Shown: piece after piece, positions 12,876 to 25,769 of the stretch
Layout: each line of letters starts with the position of its first letter
How positions within the stretch are numbered: position 1 is the first letter of the stretch
Source of the DNA: Sinotaia quadrata
Taxonomy: Eukaryota; Mollusca; Gastropoda; Architaenioglossa; Viviparidae
Assembly (NCBI GenBank): GCA_028829895.1
Contig: CM054178.1
Span: 89,965,558 to 90,029,557, forward strand
DNA: 64,000 bases
Direction: 5' to 3'
Position numbers and translations under genes: made by a program
The notes under the pieces: model-generated
The model's database searches: none
The model's input: the letters and a program-made list of their open reading frames with translations, nothing else
What the model was told of the DNA's origin: nothing

Positions 12876-13491
12876 AGTTGTCACATGCATAGGGTTGTTG
12901 AATGACCTTGTCACAGTATCATAGAATTATTATTCATGAGATGTATTATATTCATTAGATCCATTCTTTTACTCATCTAATATAGCAGCAGGCAAATTAT
13001 TTTCTTAAGGCACTTAAGTTGGAAATGTTATCTTTCCCTTTGATCAATTATGAATTATATAACATTCACATATTTCCAGCTCAGAACCCCCAGCCAACTC
13101 TTCTCAGTCAGACTAACAAATGAACCAAAATGTGGGTTTTAGATAAGAAGAACAAAGAAGATTTAGCAATAACAATAGAATTTTATTTCCGAAAACCCAG
13201 GTCAACCGAGACCGTCTATTTATTGTCCAAAAATTAATGTTTGTTTATTTGTTAAAGATTCATCTGGACAATTATGGATTGGGTAGTCCTGAGCTAACTT
13301 AACTTTGTTGTTTTCAATAGAAGTGAACTCTCATTTTGTTTACTCACACAGTGCCCTTTGCCCTTGTCGATGACCGTCAGCTTGCGACAGGAATAATGTG
13401 TGCTTCAGGATGAGCATGAGGATCAGTTCAGCAGAGAATCATGATGATAAGAAAGAAAGGCCAGCTGCAATAATGTTAAATCTTTGTGGCA
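12876..13491. other. Unassigned AT-rich DNA
   Basis: No gene or repeat supported. Confidence 0.5.
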
Positions 13492-13756
13492 ACAGCAATA
13501 GACAACTCTTACAATTTTACGTCATTAAACGTTAGCTACAGCAATAGACGACTCTTACAATTTTACGTCACACAACAATAGACAACTCTTACAATTTTAC
13601 GTCATTAAACGTTAGCTACAACAATAGACAACTCTTACAATTTTATGTCATTAAACGTTAGCTACAGCAATAGACAACTTACAATTTTATGTCATTAAAC
13701 GTTAGCTACAGCAATAGACAATTCTTACAATTTATGTCATTAAACGTTAGCTACAT
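13492..13756. repeat. 46-bp tandem repeat, about 5.5 copies
   Basis: Units containing agcaatagacaactcttaca plus a cgtcattaaacgttagct segment recur every 46 bp; one copy is shortened by loss of the attaaacgtt part. Confidence 0.9.
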
Positions 13757-14200
13757 ACTAACTTATACTTTACAAAATTCTCATCATGTACAAATGAGAC
13801 AATAATAATTCCATTTCCATATTTACATGAATCTCAATAGATACAGGCATAATCAATGAATTGTTTACAGTAAATTCACCTTGAATGATTATCTCAATCT
13901 CCCATTTAGCTTTACTTGCTACAAATGGTTTTACAATGAATAAAGCAAAGCGCACAACACATGCTTATCTCAATTTCAATATCTACACCTACGGCATGAA
14001 CTGTCAGTAGTGCCACATAACCTTCTCTGAATTGATATGCACTAGTTTCATACATCAATCATTAGTAAAATATATATATATATATATGAATATTCTACAC
14101 AACATTTTAATCAATAAAATATAACAATAATTTCTGAGAAGTCAATATAGTTACTGCTCTGTGAAAAGTGCGAGCTTATTTTTCATCCAGAATGATGTGT
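13757..14200. other. Unassigned AT-rich DNA
   Basis: No gene; a short (TA)n tract lies at about 14070-14087. Confidence 0.5.
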
Positions 14201-15190
14201 GCACAGTGCGTTATGATACGTGTGTTTATCTGCAATATATATGTCGCTACTCTGGGCACAGTGCGTTATGATGCGTGTGTTTATCTGCAATATATATGTC
14301 GCTACTCTGGGCACAGTGCGTTATGATGCGTGTGTTTATCTGCAATATATATGTCGCTACTCTGGGCACAGTGCGTTATGATGCGTGTGTTTATCTGCAA
14401 TATATATGTCGCTACTCTGGGCACAGTGCGTTATGATGCGTGTGTTTATCTGCAATATATATGTCGCTACTCTGGGCACAGTGCGTTATGATGCGTGTGT
14501 TTATCTGCAATATATATGTCGCTACTCTGGGCACAGTGCGTTATGATGCGTGTGTTTATCTGCAATATATATGTCGCTACTCTGGGCACAGTGCGTTATG
14601 ATGCGTGTGTTTATCTGCAATATATATGTCACTACTCTGGGCACAGTGCGTTATGATACGTGTGTTTATCTGCAATATATATGTCACTACTCTGGGCACA
14701 GTGCGTTATGATACGTGTGTTTATCTGCAATATATATGTCACTACTCTGTGCACAGTGCGTTATGATACGTGTGTTTATCTGCAATATATATGTCGCTAC
14801 TCTGGGCACAGTGCGTTATGATGCGTGTGTTTATCTGCAATATATATGTCACTACTCTGGGCACAGTGCGTTATGATACGTGTGTTTATCTGCAATATAT
14901 ATGTCACTACTCTGGGCACAGTGCGTTATGATACGTGTGTTTATCTGCAATATATATGTCACTACTCTGTGCACAGTGCGTTATGATACGTGTGTTTATC
15001 TGCAATATATATGTCACTACTCTGTGCACAGTGCGTTATGATGCGTGTGTTTATCTGCAATATATATGTCACTACTCTGGGCACAGTGCGTTATGATGCG
15101 TGTGTTTATCTGCAATATATATGTCACTACTCTGGGCACAGTGCGTTATGATGCGTGTGTTTATCTGCAATATATATGTCGCTACTCTGG
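14201..15190. repeat. 55-bp satellite array, 18 copies
   Basis: Exactly eighteen 55-bp units start at 14201 (gcacagtgcgttatgat...). Two diagnostic positions, gatacg/gatgcg and gtcgct/gtcact, plus a tctggg/tctgtg position, define variants arranged in blocks: the first half is mostly one type and the 14,620-15,060 part carries mixed types with a repeated internal order. This points to copying of multi-unit blocks. Confidence 0.98.
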
Positions 15191-15494
15191 GTCGAACTAC
15201 CAGTTTTCTCGCGTCATTCATCGGAACGCAAACGTCCATATGAGGGCATCCCACATCAACATTCACCCTCTCACTGTCACTATTCCTCTTATATAAATTT
15301 CCACTGCCCACACTGATCAACGAACTTTGACCTCAATCCTTTACTGTGTGTAGCTTATGTGGGTATGGCAGATTGCATAATCGGCCAAGTGGAGATCAGC
15401 CATAACTAGCAACTATCACTTACTGATTATTAAGATAGAAAAGAAATAATTGAAAAATAAAGAGCATAATTTGCCCCATGGTTCGACCATCACA
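15191..15494. other. Unassigned DNA
   Basis: No gene supported. Confidence 0.45.
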
Positions 15495-15705
15495 GCAATA
15501 ATGATTGTGTTAATGATGTTTGTGGTGCTGGTAATGATGATGTTAGCAGTGGTGGTGGAAATGGTGGTGGCAATAATGATGGTGGTGGTGGTATTAATGA
15601 TGGTGGTGTCGGTGGTGGTAGTGGTAATTATGGTTATGGTTATGATAGTGGTGGTGGTAATGATGTTGGGGGGGTGATGATGGTGTCGGTGGTGACTGTG
15701 TGAGG
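15495..15705. repeat. GGT/GAT-rich trinucleotide tract
   Basis: Dense ggtggt and aatgatg triplets on the + strand, resembling 12515-12875. Open frames in it are low-complexity. Confidence 0.85.
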
Positions 15706-16190
15706 GAACAGAGAGGAACTGAGTTACATGTAGAGAGATACTCACAGTGCATCTACTGATTGTGGAGACAGAGATAATCATTGAGTGAGTGAGTGTGTGT
15801 GACGAGACAGTGATGGTCATAGGACATATATGTAATGAAACTGAAATTAATATAATTATATGCTGAGTGTTTGTGATGGAACATAGATATCTAATGAAAA
15901 TGGCATGTCATGAAACAATCAACGTGTGCAACATGTCACAGAAATAGTAATATATGTTGTGAGGGCTTGTGTCTCATATAGTAGAGATATAAAGAATTAT
16001 ATAGGAAAACACACACACATACAAACACACGCACACATGCATACATATATGTGAACACGTTGTACATATAAAAGGAACAGCTAAGGACATGGTCTGTGAA
16101 CATGGAACGGTAAAAGAATATTATGTGATTGTCATAGAATACTGATAGGACTAATCCGTATGTGATATGGAACAGTTATAAGAAGTGTGA

Positions 16191-16192
<2 letters not shown>
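15706..16192. other. Unassigned DNA
   Basis: No gene; short CA-rich words at about 16009-16035. Confidence 0.45.

Positions 16193-16278
<86 letters not shown>
16193..16278. repeat. (GT)n microsatellite, about 43 repeats
   Basis: Uninterrupted GT dinucleotides. Confidence 0.98.
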
Positions 16279-16283
<5 letters not shown>

Positions 16284-16366
16284 TCCAGAACACTGCGAAT
16301 TGAAGTTAGCTTCTATTATCTCTCTACTAGGAAGTTATGAACTCAGTCGAGTGCTTAGAAATTTAA

Positions 16367-16505
16367 AACTAATGGAAGTGTGCTGGCGATTAAAGTGTAC
16401 ATTTTTAGAAATGACGCAGGCTCACAGAGAAATGTAAAATTAATGGAAGTGTGCTGGCGATTAAAGTGTACATTTATAGAAATGACGCAGACTCGCAGAG
16501 AATTT
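16367..16505. repeat. 71-bp duplication, 2 copies
   Basis: The segment beginning aatggaagtgtgctggcgat at 16371 is repeated at 16442 with few changes. Confidence 0.85.
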
Positions 16506-17287
16506 AAAGGCTAGGGGTCCTGTTTGATATATTACCTCGCCAGTTTGGTCCAACAGACTGTTCAAAAGAGTAAACTTCATCTGTGGCAGTAGTCAGGCAG
16601 ATATTGGCCGGGGCAAAATACATAGCTAGCAACTAGATTGTCTGCCCATGACGAAGCACCACTAGTTGTGTTTTCATAACGAGGACAATCAGATTGGACT
16701 GAAAAAATGTGCTAACTAATTTTTCAGATATTGAAGGATGGTTGCCCATCCAGCTGCGGAATCTGGTCTCATTAGAACACCATGGTACAAAGTAGCATCA
16801 CCCAATATTACCACTGATTTTGAATGTCAGCTGACATGTGACGTCATGGGAACCATTGTAACTAGTGCAATGTCGCATAATCATACTCGTGATCAATATT
16901 TTAAACCTGGGAGATGAAATCCTGGTGCTTTCTCTGAGGACCACCAAGAAAACCTACCCCTTTCGTGGCAAGGCTTCTTTAGCCAAATACAGAATCAGAA
17001 TTCTTGGTGAGGAAGAATACACATGTATCGCATTATACTATAAAAACATTTAATCGGAAAGTACTTTAACAGATGTCTATTGGGTTACTTCCTTAGTTGT
17101 TGTGTACGTAACTGTTGAATGAGCAATTGGTGCTCCTATGATAGAAAACCTGTTACTTGAAATTTCAGACAGACAGACAGAAAGCTCACATTAGCTCAAC
17201 CCCAACTTTGGCGCCAAATTAGCCACATTTAACTTAAGCTTATTTCTGTTATTTCCTGTCAACCTGACCACATTGATCTGGTGAGTC
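16506..17287. other. Unassigned DNA
   Basis: No gene supported; the 62-codon open frame at 16865-17053 has no recognisable features. Confidence 0.5.
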
Positions 17288-17440
17288 GCATGAAGATTTG
17301 CCCAAATAGTTACGTGAAAACGTGCCCAGGTATATACATGAAAACTTGCCCAGATATTCACCTGATGACTTGCCCTGACTTGCCCAAATAGTTGCACAAA
17401 GACTTGCCCAAATAGTCATGTGATGACTTACCCAGGGAAT
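17288..17440. repeat. Degenerate tandem repeat, about 30 bp unit
   Basis: The word cttgcccaaatag and variants recur five times with spacing of about 25-35 bp. Confidence 0.7.
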
Positions 17441-17959
17441 CATATGGGGACATATTAATCCTAAGCAAGTATCATACACTTATCAAGTCACAGATTACTC
17501 ATAGAAAGGTCACATAAATTAACTATTGTTTCTTTCCGCTCTTGCTCTGATTCTGTAATAATAATCATAACTAGCATGGGCGTTCATCATAGCTAATCTC
17601 TCTAAAAGGTTCCAGAAGTTAATTATCTTTGACTATAAGGTCAGTGCTGAACAGATAAAAAGACATCAGCACATATAGAGAAAATTAATAATTGCAGATT
17701 GTTCCACCTCCAAAACAAAATGTTGTGTCAATTCTTTTCTTGGGCTAGCCGACATCTATTAGTGGCTGGTTCCCAATTTCAACACCATAACCACTCCACT
17801 GTCTAATCTGACCAAGAGGAAAAATTTTCAAATGAAATCACTTAAACTTCTGAATGTCAGGATACCTTGAAAAATTGTCTGACCTCCTGCACTATATTTG
17901 TCTGACATTAACTGCAACTTCAACTAGGTATGTCCTTCACAGGTATGGGTGTAGTTTTG
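17441..17959. other. Unassigned DNA
   Basis: No gene supported. Confidence 0.45.
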
Positions 17960-18660
17960 ATGCAGGAGAGTTCTATAGAAGGGTTAGTAGTTTTGATGTA
18001 GGAGAATCCTAAAAAAAAAAAAAGGTTAGTATTTAGGAGAGTTCTAAAGAAGGGTTATAGTTTTGACGTAAGAGAATTCTAAAGAAGGGTTAGTAGTTTT
18101 GATGTAGGAGAGTTCTAAAGAAGGGTTATAGTTTTGACGTAAGAGAGTTCTAAAGAAGGGTTAGTAGTTTTGATGTAGGAGAGTTCTAAAGAAGGGTTAT
18201 AGTTTTGACATAAGAGAGTTCTAAAGAAGGATTAGTAGTTTTGATGTAGGAGAGTTCTAAAGAAGGGTTATAGTTTTGACGTAAGAGAGTTCTAAAGAAG
18301 AGTTAGTAGTTTTGATGTAGGAGAGTTCTAAAGAAGGGTTATAGTTTTGACGTAAGAGAGTTCTAAAGAAGGGTTAGTAGTTTTGATGTAGGAGAGTTCT
18401 AAAGAAGGGTTATAGTTTTGACGTAATAGAGTTCTAAAGAAGGGTTATAGTTTTGACGTAAGAGAGTTCTAAAGAAGGGTTAGTAGTTTTGATGTAGGAG
18501 AGTTCTAAAGAAGGGTTATAGTTTTGACGTAAGAGAGTTCTAAAGAAGGGTTAGTAGTTTTGATGTAGGAGAGTTCTAAAGAAGGGTTATAGTTTTGACG
18601 TAAGAGAGTTCTAAAGAAGGGTTAGTAGTTTTGATGTAAGAGAATTCTTAAGAAGGGTTA
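17960..18660. repeat. Higher-order repeat: 71-bp dimer of 35- and 36-bp units
   Basis: A-type monomers (agttttgatgtaggagag) alternate with B-type monomers (agttttgacgtaagagag), both followed by ttctaaagaagggtta. About nine A/B dimers run in order with one local B-B exception near 18420-18470. Confidence 0.93.
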
Positions 18661-20258
18661 GTGCTCTTTGCATATGTAAAACGTAAATTTACGAACGTGG
18701 AATTCAACTTCGCCGTTTCTGAAGGACGGTATGATAGAAATTGAGAATTTTTTTTTAATAATAAAGGTAAAATGGAGATTGAAAGCCAAAAGGAAAAAAT
18801 ATGGAGATATGATGTCGAAAGAAAGAGACAGAGATGTCAGACTCGGGTTCGTGTTCTTAATCATTATTGATCAATATCAATTAGATAGCAAACAAGGAAC
18901 TAAAGTTAGAGACATGTATCAGTTTGTCGGGATTTTAAAAAAAAATATTGCTAAGGTATGTACTTATGTGTTTATACCTTAAATAATACATTGATTTTTG
19001 GAATCATCATCCTCATTATAATTAATGCAAATCACAATTGTGTGGAGTTCGCGTAAATGTGTTTGCCAGCACCACATGCACATCCATTATTTCAAGTGCT
19101 AGTAAGTCGTAAACATTGTGATATGAATTGAAATGTTCCACCAATAAATTAGGACTTCGGGTCAAGGTCAGATGCTAATAACCACTACTGAAGGGCGAGC
19201 CAACATAAACAGCATAGCTTTCCAAAGTCAGAGAACACGTGACCTTTTTGTCTGCGGTGACAGAGTACAAGGTAACGTCACAGATGACTGTGCCTTTTAT
19301 GCCGGTTGGTAACAATTTCACATGACAAGAAACTACATGCTGTACTTAAGAAACTGACGCTTGATCTACATTCCTGACAATACAGAAGAAGGACCTCGAC
19401 GCTGAACAAAATGGCCATTCATACATTGTAAAATAAAGCTATTACGCAGCAACATTCCACGAAATAAAGATATGCCGATATACATGCCTGATGGGAGGGG
19501 GGGAAATCGAGTTCCCCGGCCTAACCGGAAGTGATGCATGATTGAAAAATACTTCTAATAAAGAAAAGGTAATAATGTAATAACATTTAACAATAAATGA
19601 TCCAAAGCGAGCCGACATGAGTGCCTAAAGACAGATTAAAAACAGTCGGAGTATATTGGTGCTAAGTATCTCCCTTATAACCTTAATATAATTATCGTAA
19701 CGACTGAGAAAGAGTGAGTGGGTGTTCCTTCAACAGTTGTTCTTGTTGCCATGTGGTGTGCGAAGCAAGTACACGGTCGTGTAGGGAGAAAGAAAACTTT
19801 TCGTGACGGGTATTTTCACTACAAATGAAGCATTTACCACAGCGTGCGTGGTGATGTAGTAGTACCGTTAACTTCTTTTGCTCCACAGGAATTGCGGGAA
19901 AACTTTTCATCTTCATGTTCTCGGGTTTTGGAGGATTCCTATGGTCTAGTAGCATATAGGCCTCTATTTATCCGACGGACAGGAAACTGAGTCAGCCATC
20001 TTAAGAAACCACCTGTCTGTTTTTCATATACCTACACCCAAGAACAATCGAACCCCCAATTACTCGAGCGAGAGGTCAAAATGTACTATTATTACTGCAT
20101 TAAAATGCCGATGAGGTTTAAGTTTACTGTTTTCATTCAATCAAAAAGTGGCGCGCTTTAAATACTAATAAATAACAGAAATAGAGAAAGGGGAGTGTAA
20201 GCGGCTTTCATTGAGTCTATACAAGTGTCGCCCTACACGTCCAAACTGCTAACAGTCC

Positions 20259-20261
<3 letters not shown>
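18661..20261. other. Unassigned DNA
   Basis: No gene could be supported. An 83-codon open frame (18731-18982) and an 87-codon minus-strand frame (19692-19955) lack recognisable domains. A G run occurs at about 19495-19503. Confidence 0.5.

Positions 20262-20289
<28 letters not shown>
20262..20289. repeat. (CT)n microsatellite
   Basis: About 14 CT repeats roughly 100 bp upstream of the candidate promoter. Confidence 0.95.
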
Positions 20290-20375
20290 ACGCACACATA
20301 CAGAAAACAGGAACAACGGCGGAGTCGTAACCTAGGCAGCGAGTTCCGCAAAGGGACCAGCTTGACACGACTTCT

Positions 20376-20430
20376 GATTGGCTAAGAACATCATGCCATG
20401 TTTATAAATGTGTGACAGGCGGCGGCTCAC
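20376..20430 (+). promoter_or_regulatory. Candidate promoter: inverted CCAAT box and TATA-like box
   Basis: The + strand has ctgattggct, an NF-Y-type CCAAT box in inverted orientation, at 20374-20383. A TATA-like tttataaa follows at 20401-20408, just before a CpG-rich segment. The order and spacing fit a start of transcription near 20430-20440. The motifs are short, so the call rests on their combination with the CpG island and the downstream splice donor. Confidence 0.4.
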
Positions 20431-20658
20431 ACACGTACGGTTGTTTGGTAAGAAAGCGTGTGCAAAATAAACACGCAGCTCGCTTGTTGTGCAACTGCAT
20501 ACGTTCCGAGACGGCGTGCGCCCAAGACTGAATGTAAGAAAGTGGGCGTTGCTGATTTATCAAACGCGTCCTACTTAACAGTCGCGATAGCGCCGCTAAG
20601 TTTGCGCCACGTCGCCAGAGACAACAACCGAGTGTGCGACTGCCAGATCGATTTAGCG
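20431..20658 (+). other. Candidate CpG-island non-coding first exon
   Basis: About 230 bp with roughly 25 CpG dinucleotides, far denser than any neighbouring sequence, ending in a strong splice-donor match (gcg|gtgagtac, donor GT at 20659). The only ATG inside it (about 20530) is followed at once by TAA, a minimal start-stop upstream ORF. The segment is therefore best read as a 5' UTR exon. One frame is open throughout but lacks an ATG. I could not identify the downstream exon or the gene. Confidence 0.4.
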
Positions 20659-22498
20659 GTGAGTACTTCCCGGAGATGGACGGGCCAAAGCAGGACGTGC
20701 TTAGGTTGGGGGGGGGGGGGGTGGAGATAGCGAAAAGACAAACAAAATCAACAACAAAAAACCGCAGTCAACATGTCGGGTAGTAGTACAGATTAAGCTC
20801 AGACGTTTCTTGTATAACCCTCCGCGAAATCAACGAATTTTGGAAGTTATTTGACACTGAGAAGTACACGATTGTTTGAACAATAAAAATTAATTATACA
20901 TTGCGGTATTATTGCCTCAGTAATTAAGTGAAAAAATGAACATTGACGTCAAAGACTTCTGGGTAACCTAGGGAGAATAAGTGTGCATTTATTGAAATGT
21001 TAATTTTTCTTAAGATTTTTTTAAAAGCACTTTAAAATGAGATATTTTTTCCTGTTTACTGCAGTATTGTAATACAGAATGAAGTTTAAATAAATCGAAA
21101 CGGTTTCACGTGGCATGGTTAACAGCCATATAGTGTTCCTTTACAGTTAATTTGAATTTGACCTTGAATTATTGCGACACCAACACGGACATTTATTGGC
21201 TAATCATCCGACGTCCTATTTCCGTCAATTTCAATGGCTACAGTGTTCTACTGGGCAGGATCGAGTTAATCGGCCTTCCTAATTAAAAGTCATTATGTCA
21301 GCCATTTTTAATGGGTAATTGAAAGTAACTCGCATTTCACCATCAAGTTTTCAATGATTCCCCCCAGCGCTACCACCACCACCACCACCCAAAAAGAAAA
21401 AGAAAAGAAAAGATTGAGGTGTATGTATTTGTGCGGGTTTGTGGGTGGGTGGGTGCAACTAGTTTTACTTGTTTCTAAGGTATTTACAAATGAGGATTTA
21501 TAACTGACGGGTCTTAGGAGCAGTGGTGGCCATCATTGAAAACCTTATTCCCTTATTCAAATACTCTTCTATTGTTTATTTAATTCCCACTCAATACTTT
21601 TCATTATTTATATAACTCCATTTTGCATTATGTTTTTATTTTCTGTTCGGTGGTGGGAAATTTTGAAATGCCGAATATTAATTAATGTTTCAATAACAAT
21701 TTCTCAAATTGTTAATTAATTTCTCGTTGGCTTGCACTTCAATGATCAATAATTTCAGAAATCGATAACTAAAATAATTGTTCCAACTAACGAAAGCAGT
21801 CTTATGAAAAGAGGATGAAGACAAGGAGATAGGATGGCCGGTAGTGTGGTACAGTGAATTCGAGTATTATTTTTTAGCTAGTGTCTACTTGAGTTTGGTC
21901 ATGAAAGTTGTTTTGCCGTGTCGACTACCTTCAACAAGGTTGCCGCCGCTTACGTGAGTACGTGCAAGCGTGGGAGGATCAGTTGTGAGAAGCGGATTGG
22001 TGAAGCTCCAACAGCCGATGATCGATCAAACGTCGAGACTGAGGCTGGTAATAATCATAATGTATCCGGCACCTACTCCCCTCTCACGTCAACAAGGTTC
22101 CCACTACTTGCCACACAAGACAAAACAATAACCTCACTCACAAAAAGGAAACCAGCAAAACAGAGATCTTGATAAGAAACGCAACACTTCACTGAAATTA
22201 AAAACTTTTAGTCCATCTATATGCGGCTGTCTTTACAGTTTATACTGCTCTGATACCAGTAAACAAAATCAAATATTGACTTAACAATCAATCTAAGACT
22301 ATAGGATTGAAAGCTTTTGTCTCAATCAGTAGGATTTATGAAAATAATCCAAACCTATAGATTTTAGGCCTTCAGTCTAAGCCATATATGCCTTAGGTGT
22401 ACAATGTATACTATAGGCCTACAGTCACAGAGAGCAATATTATCTATCCTCAGTGCTACCACTTACTCTCGTTTTCAACTTCAGTACATGTCGGTGTG
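20659..22498. other. Unassigned DNA (possible intron of the 20.4-kb transcription unit)
   Basis: No coding exon was recognised. There is a G homopolymer at about 20708-20721. A second strong donor-like site occurs at about 21954 (cttac|gtgagtac) after an ATG at 21901, but the peptide between them is not recognisable. Confidence 0.4.
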
Positions 22499-22705
22499 CA
22501 TGGGGACGTGTCTGACAAACAGTACATGTGTGGTAAATACATGGGGACGTGTCTGACAAATAGTACATGTGTGGTACATACATGGGGACGTGTCTGACAA
22601 ACAGTTCGTGTGTGGTACATACATGGGGATGTGTCTGACAAACAGTACGTGTGTGGTATATGCATCGGGATGTGTTTGACAAAAGTACGGGTGTGGTACA
22701 TGCAT
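22499..22705. repeat. 41-bp tandem repeat, 5 copies
   Basis: Units starting catggggacgtgtctgacaa begin at 22499, 22540, 22581, 22622 and 22663. Three overlapping minus-strand open frames arise only because the unit lacks stop codons on that strand. Confidence 0.93.
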
Positions 22706-23994
22706 TAAAGGGAGAGGAAAGTTAAAGTTTCAGTTTACTGATGTCATTCCCTATGTCCCTCCCTTCTTACCCGGGTTTAAGAATGTGCCGATGATGTAAC
22801 TGATGGGTGATTGACACGAAGACAGATAACATTGGTTCCACATGCAGGGTACTAATTAGCTTAATTGACCGCTCCAGGTGTGTAAAAACACCACATTTAA
22901 CAAATGCAAACTTTACAGAATGGTAAACATAAATATGGAAATGATAAGAATTTAACAATGAGATGGGTAAAGAAAAATAAGAATTTAATAAAACAATAAC
23001 AGAATTAAAATAAAAGTGAAATTTGGGGGACAGCCCGAATGGATTACATGAGAACAGATAACCTACAATGTCATTCCCCAAGATGGTAAATGCTCTGTGT
23101 CTGATACCAAGCTTTTAGACACTAAAAAAAAATGGTCTGATGGATAGATTTCTAAAGGTCCTATTGGGATCAGAGCTCACAACATATAATAAGAATGAAC
23201 GGGATTCCACTTTTATACCCCACAATCCTAGTAATTTCCTTTCCAAGAACAATTTTATCTCAGTTGACCTGTGATGTGAACATTTAACTTTTGTTTTTAA
23301 TTAATAGATCTTTCAAGATAGGATAGCCTCCCTTAAGCCCTTTTCAGGAAAGAATGTCACACTTCATTTAGTTCCAAGTGACCCAAAATGCAGACCTGGC
23401 AAACAAACCCAAAAAGCAAAACCAGAAACCCTTTTCATTAAAGGGTGATTCTATTATGACTATCTATTTTTTTAAACAGTGATGTAGATACCGGACGTTC
23501 CCTTGCTCATGAAATGGCCGGACAGGAAGTAGGGATTTTAGGCTGTTCATGTGTATTTATTCTCTTTTGCATATAAGTTGTCATTAAATTCTCTTATACC
23601 CTATCATGCGTTTGGTTTTTACCTTGGTTCAGTGCCATGAAGTCTGCTATTTGTCCTAGTCTATTGGCAGGCAGTCTGTCAGGACAAAATTGTTTATGAT
23701 TCTATGGTGGGTTTTCTCCCACTAGGGTTTCCACTGGCCACTACCTATTATGCAAGACTGGCCCTTTCATGTCCACTCCATCTAACCACTTTTTTTCAGC
23801 TAAGGCCGAAATTGAATACAGTGTGTTCTTTCCAAGGACGCAGGACACCTGACAAATTTATATTAATCCATCTATAAGTGCTTCCTTTTAATTCCAAATG
23901 AAACTAGCAAATTCTCAGTAATGAGCTAATGTGGCTTCATGTAATTAAAATCTGGTAAAATATTTTCAATTTTTTTTGTTCATCACATCTTTGG
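22706..23994. other. Unassigned DNA
   Basis: No gene supported; the 104-codon minus-strand frame at 22767-23081 has no recognisable domain. Confidence 0.5.
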
Positions 23995-24170
23995 ATCTAG
24001 ACGTGGTTTGAGAACACATCTCTTGATGCGGATGTTGTTTGACAACATCTCTAGGTGCGGATGTGGTTTGACAACATGTCTCTGGGTGCAGACATGGTTT
24101 GAGAACATGTCTCTGGATCTGGACGTGGTTTGAGAACATGTCTCTGGATCTGGACGTGGTTTGAGAACAC
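23995..24170. repeat. Approximately 30-bp tandem repeat, 6 copies
   Basis: Units containing ggacgtggtttgagaacatg recur about every 30 bp with length variation in the earliest copies. Confidence 0.85.
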
Positions 24171-25769
24171 TTCTGAGGATTGGGGCTTGGAAAGTCAAAT
24201 TGACATCCACGGATGGTGCTGTGTTTGACATCTGATTTTTATAACAGCTGTTATTTTGCTGTTATAAAATTGAAACGGCTGCATTTATTTACTTGCGGTA
24301 GAAAATATGTAAGAAAGTTTCTGTAGGTGGAAGAGTCATTCCTAATCCCATTGTCAGAACTCGTTTGCTTAGCTGTTATGTAGCATGCTGGCCATAAAGA
24401 ATTTCATGCAAGAAGGGCCGACGTGGTTGGGAAAAATGTTACTTGTGAAAAGTGAGAGGGATGAGGATCTAAAACTTGTGACCAAAGAATTTAAAAATTT
24501 AATTCTCAAAATATTTTTACTATATATTTTGCTTTGCTTTAGTCACCAGCTAATCAACAGAGATATTTTCATTTGAATGAATTATTCGGTACCATACATA
24601 ATAATTTTGCATACTACTTTACTTTTATAAATTATTAGCCTCTAACACAACTATCAAAATAATATAGCGCATTATTTTCAGGTGGTGCTGGTGTGTGTGC
24701 TTTGGTATAAACAATACGTTTATTAACTGATCTATATCAGTCAGTTGGTTGCATCACTAGAGACTGACTTAATCTGACATCATGATCATCTGTCGCAGCT
24801 ATATGAATAATGTTTCTGAGTGCGGTAAATGTATGTAATATAGAAAACAATTGTCACAATCTACTCGTTCTGTATACATCTATTAAATTCAATGCTAATT
24901 CACCATAAACGCCATGGTTTTATTTACTCGAGGGTGTGTGTGTAGAGGGAGGGATGGGTGCATGCAAGCAACGTGACTCGCTTTAGAAAGGATGACAGGT
25001 CAAAGTAACGAATTGTGACATTTTTTTGGGGGGGGCGGGGGGAGGGGGTAAATGTCAAGAACAAAGCGCGCTGTGCTTATGAACAGATTCTATTTTAATC
25101 AAAGTTGTTAAATCCGCCAAATTTGTCAGCTACGCTGCTGATGTGCTGACCAAATGAGCCAGGAATGCACACGTCAGTGAAATTCCGGACTGGGAACGCA
25201 TTCATTGCGTAGTAGCTGATGACGTGATATATGACTTGAATGCAAGGATTTAGCTGTCACGGATATACATTGACGCACACATTCACACAAGAATACGCAC
25301 ACAAACGCACACTCACGTACTCACACACTCGCGTACTCCCATAAACACACACACATACATACACACACACGTACTCATTTCGACGTAAATTAAAAAAAAA
25401 AATTTTGTTGACAGTCCTACAGTGTTGTGACTATGGTTCAGTTTGTTTTCAGTTTTTAGACTGCGACGAAGGGGGGGTGGGGGGGGGAATGTATCGGACA
25501 GACTTGGTGAATAAACGTTCATAGTGACTAGAATAATAAGTAAATTTCTCCCGTTGGCCTTTTGTGAGAAGGGATGTCTGATTACGTGTACTTCTTATCA
25601 CTCCTAATTCTCACACACCAACAGGGAGCCGTCCACTGTTAGGAATAATAATGTTGACTTAAATGTCTGTCGACTGCTTGGTTGTGAGCCTTGGTATCGA
25701 TATCCTTCCAGGATGTTTGGAGATCCAAGTCTTTACCTAGGATATGCGTACTGCAGCTGAATGCAGGCT
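24171..25769. other. Unassigned DNA
   Basis: No gene supported. A G-rich tract lies at about 25027-25048, CA-rich words at 25275-25370, and another G tract at about 25470-25487. Confidence 0.5.

Noticed and set aside
12515..12914. His/Tyr-rich and Gly/Asp-rich open frames
   Set aside because: They are translations of a degenerate GGT/GAT trinucleotide tract on opposite strands.
21901..22172. Possible coding exon starting at the ATG at 21901 and ending at the donor-like site near 21954
   Set aside because: The peptide is short and unrecognisable, and nothing links it to the candidate first exon at 20.4 kb.
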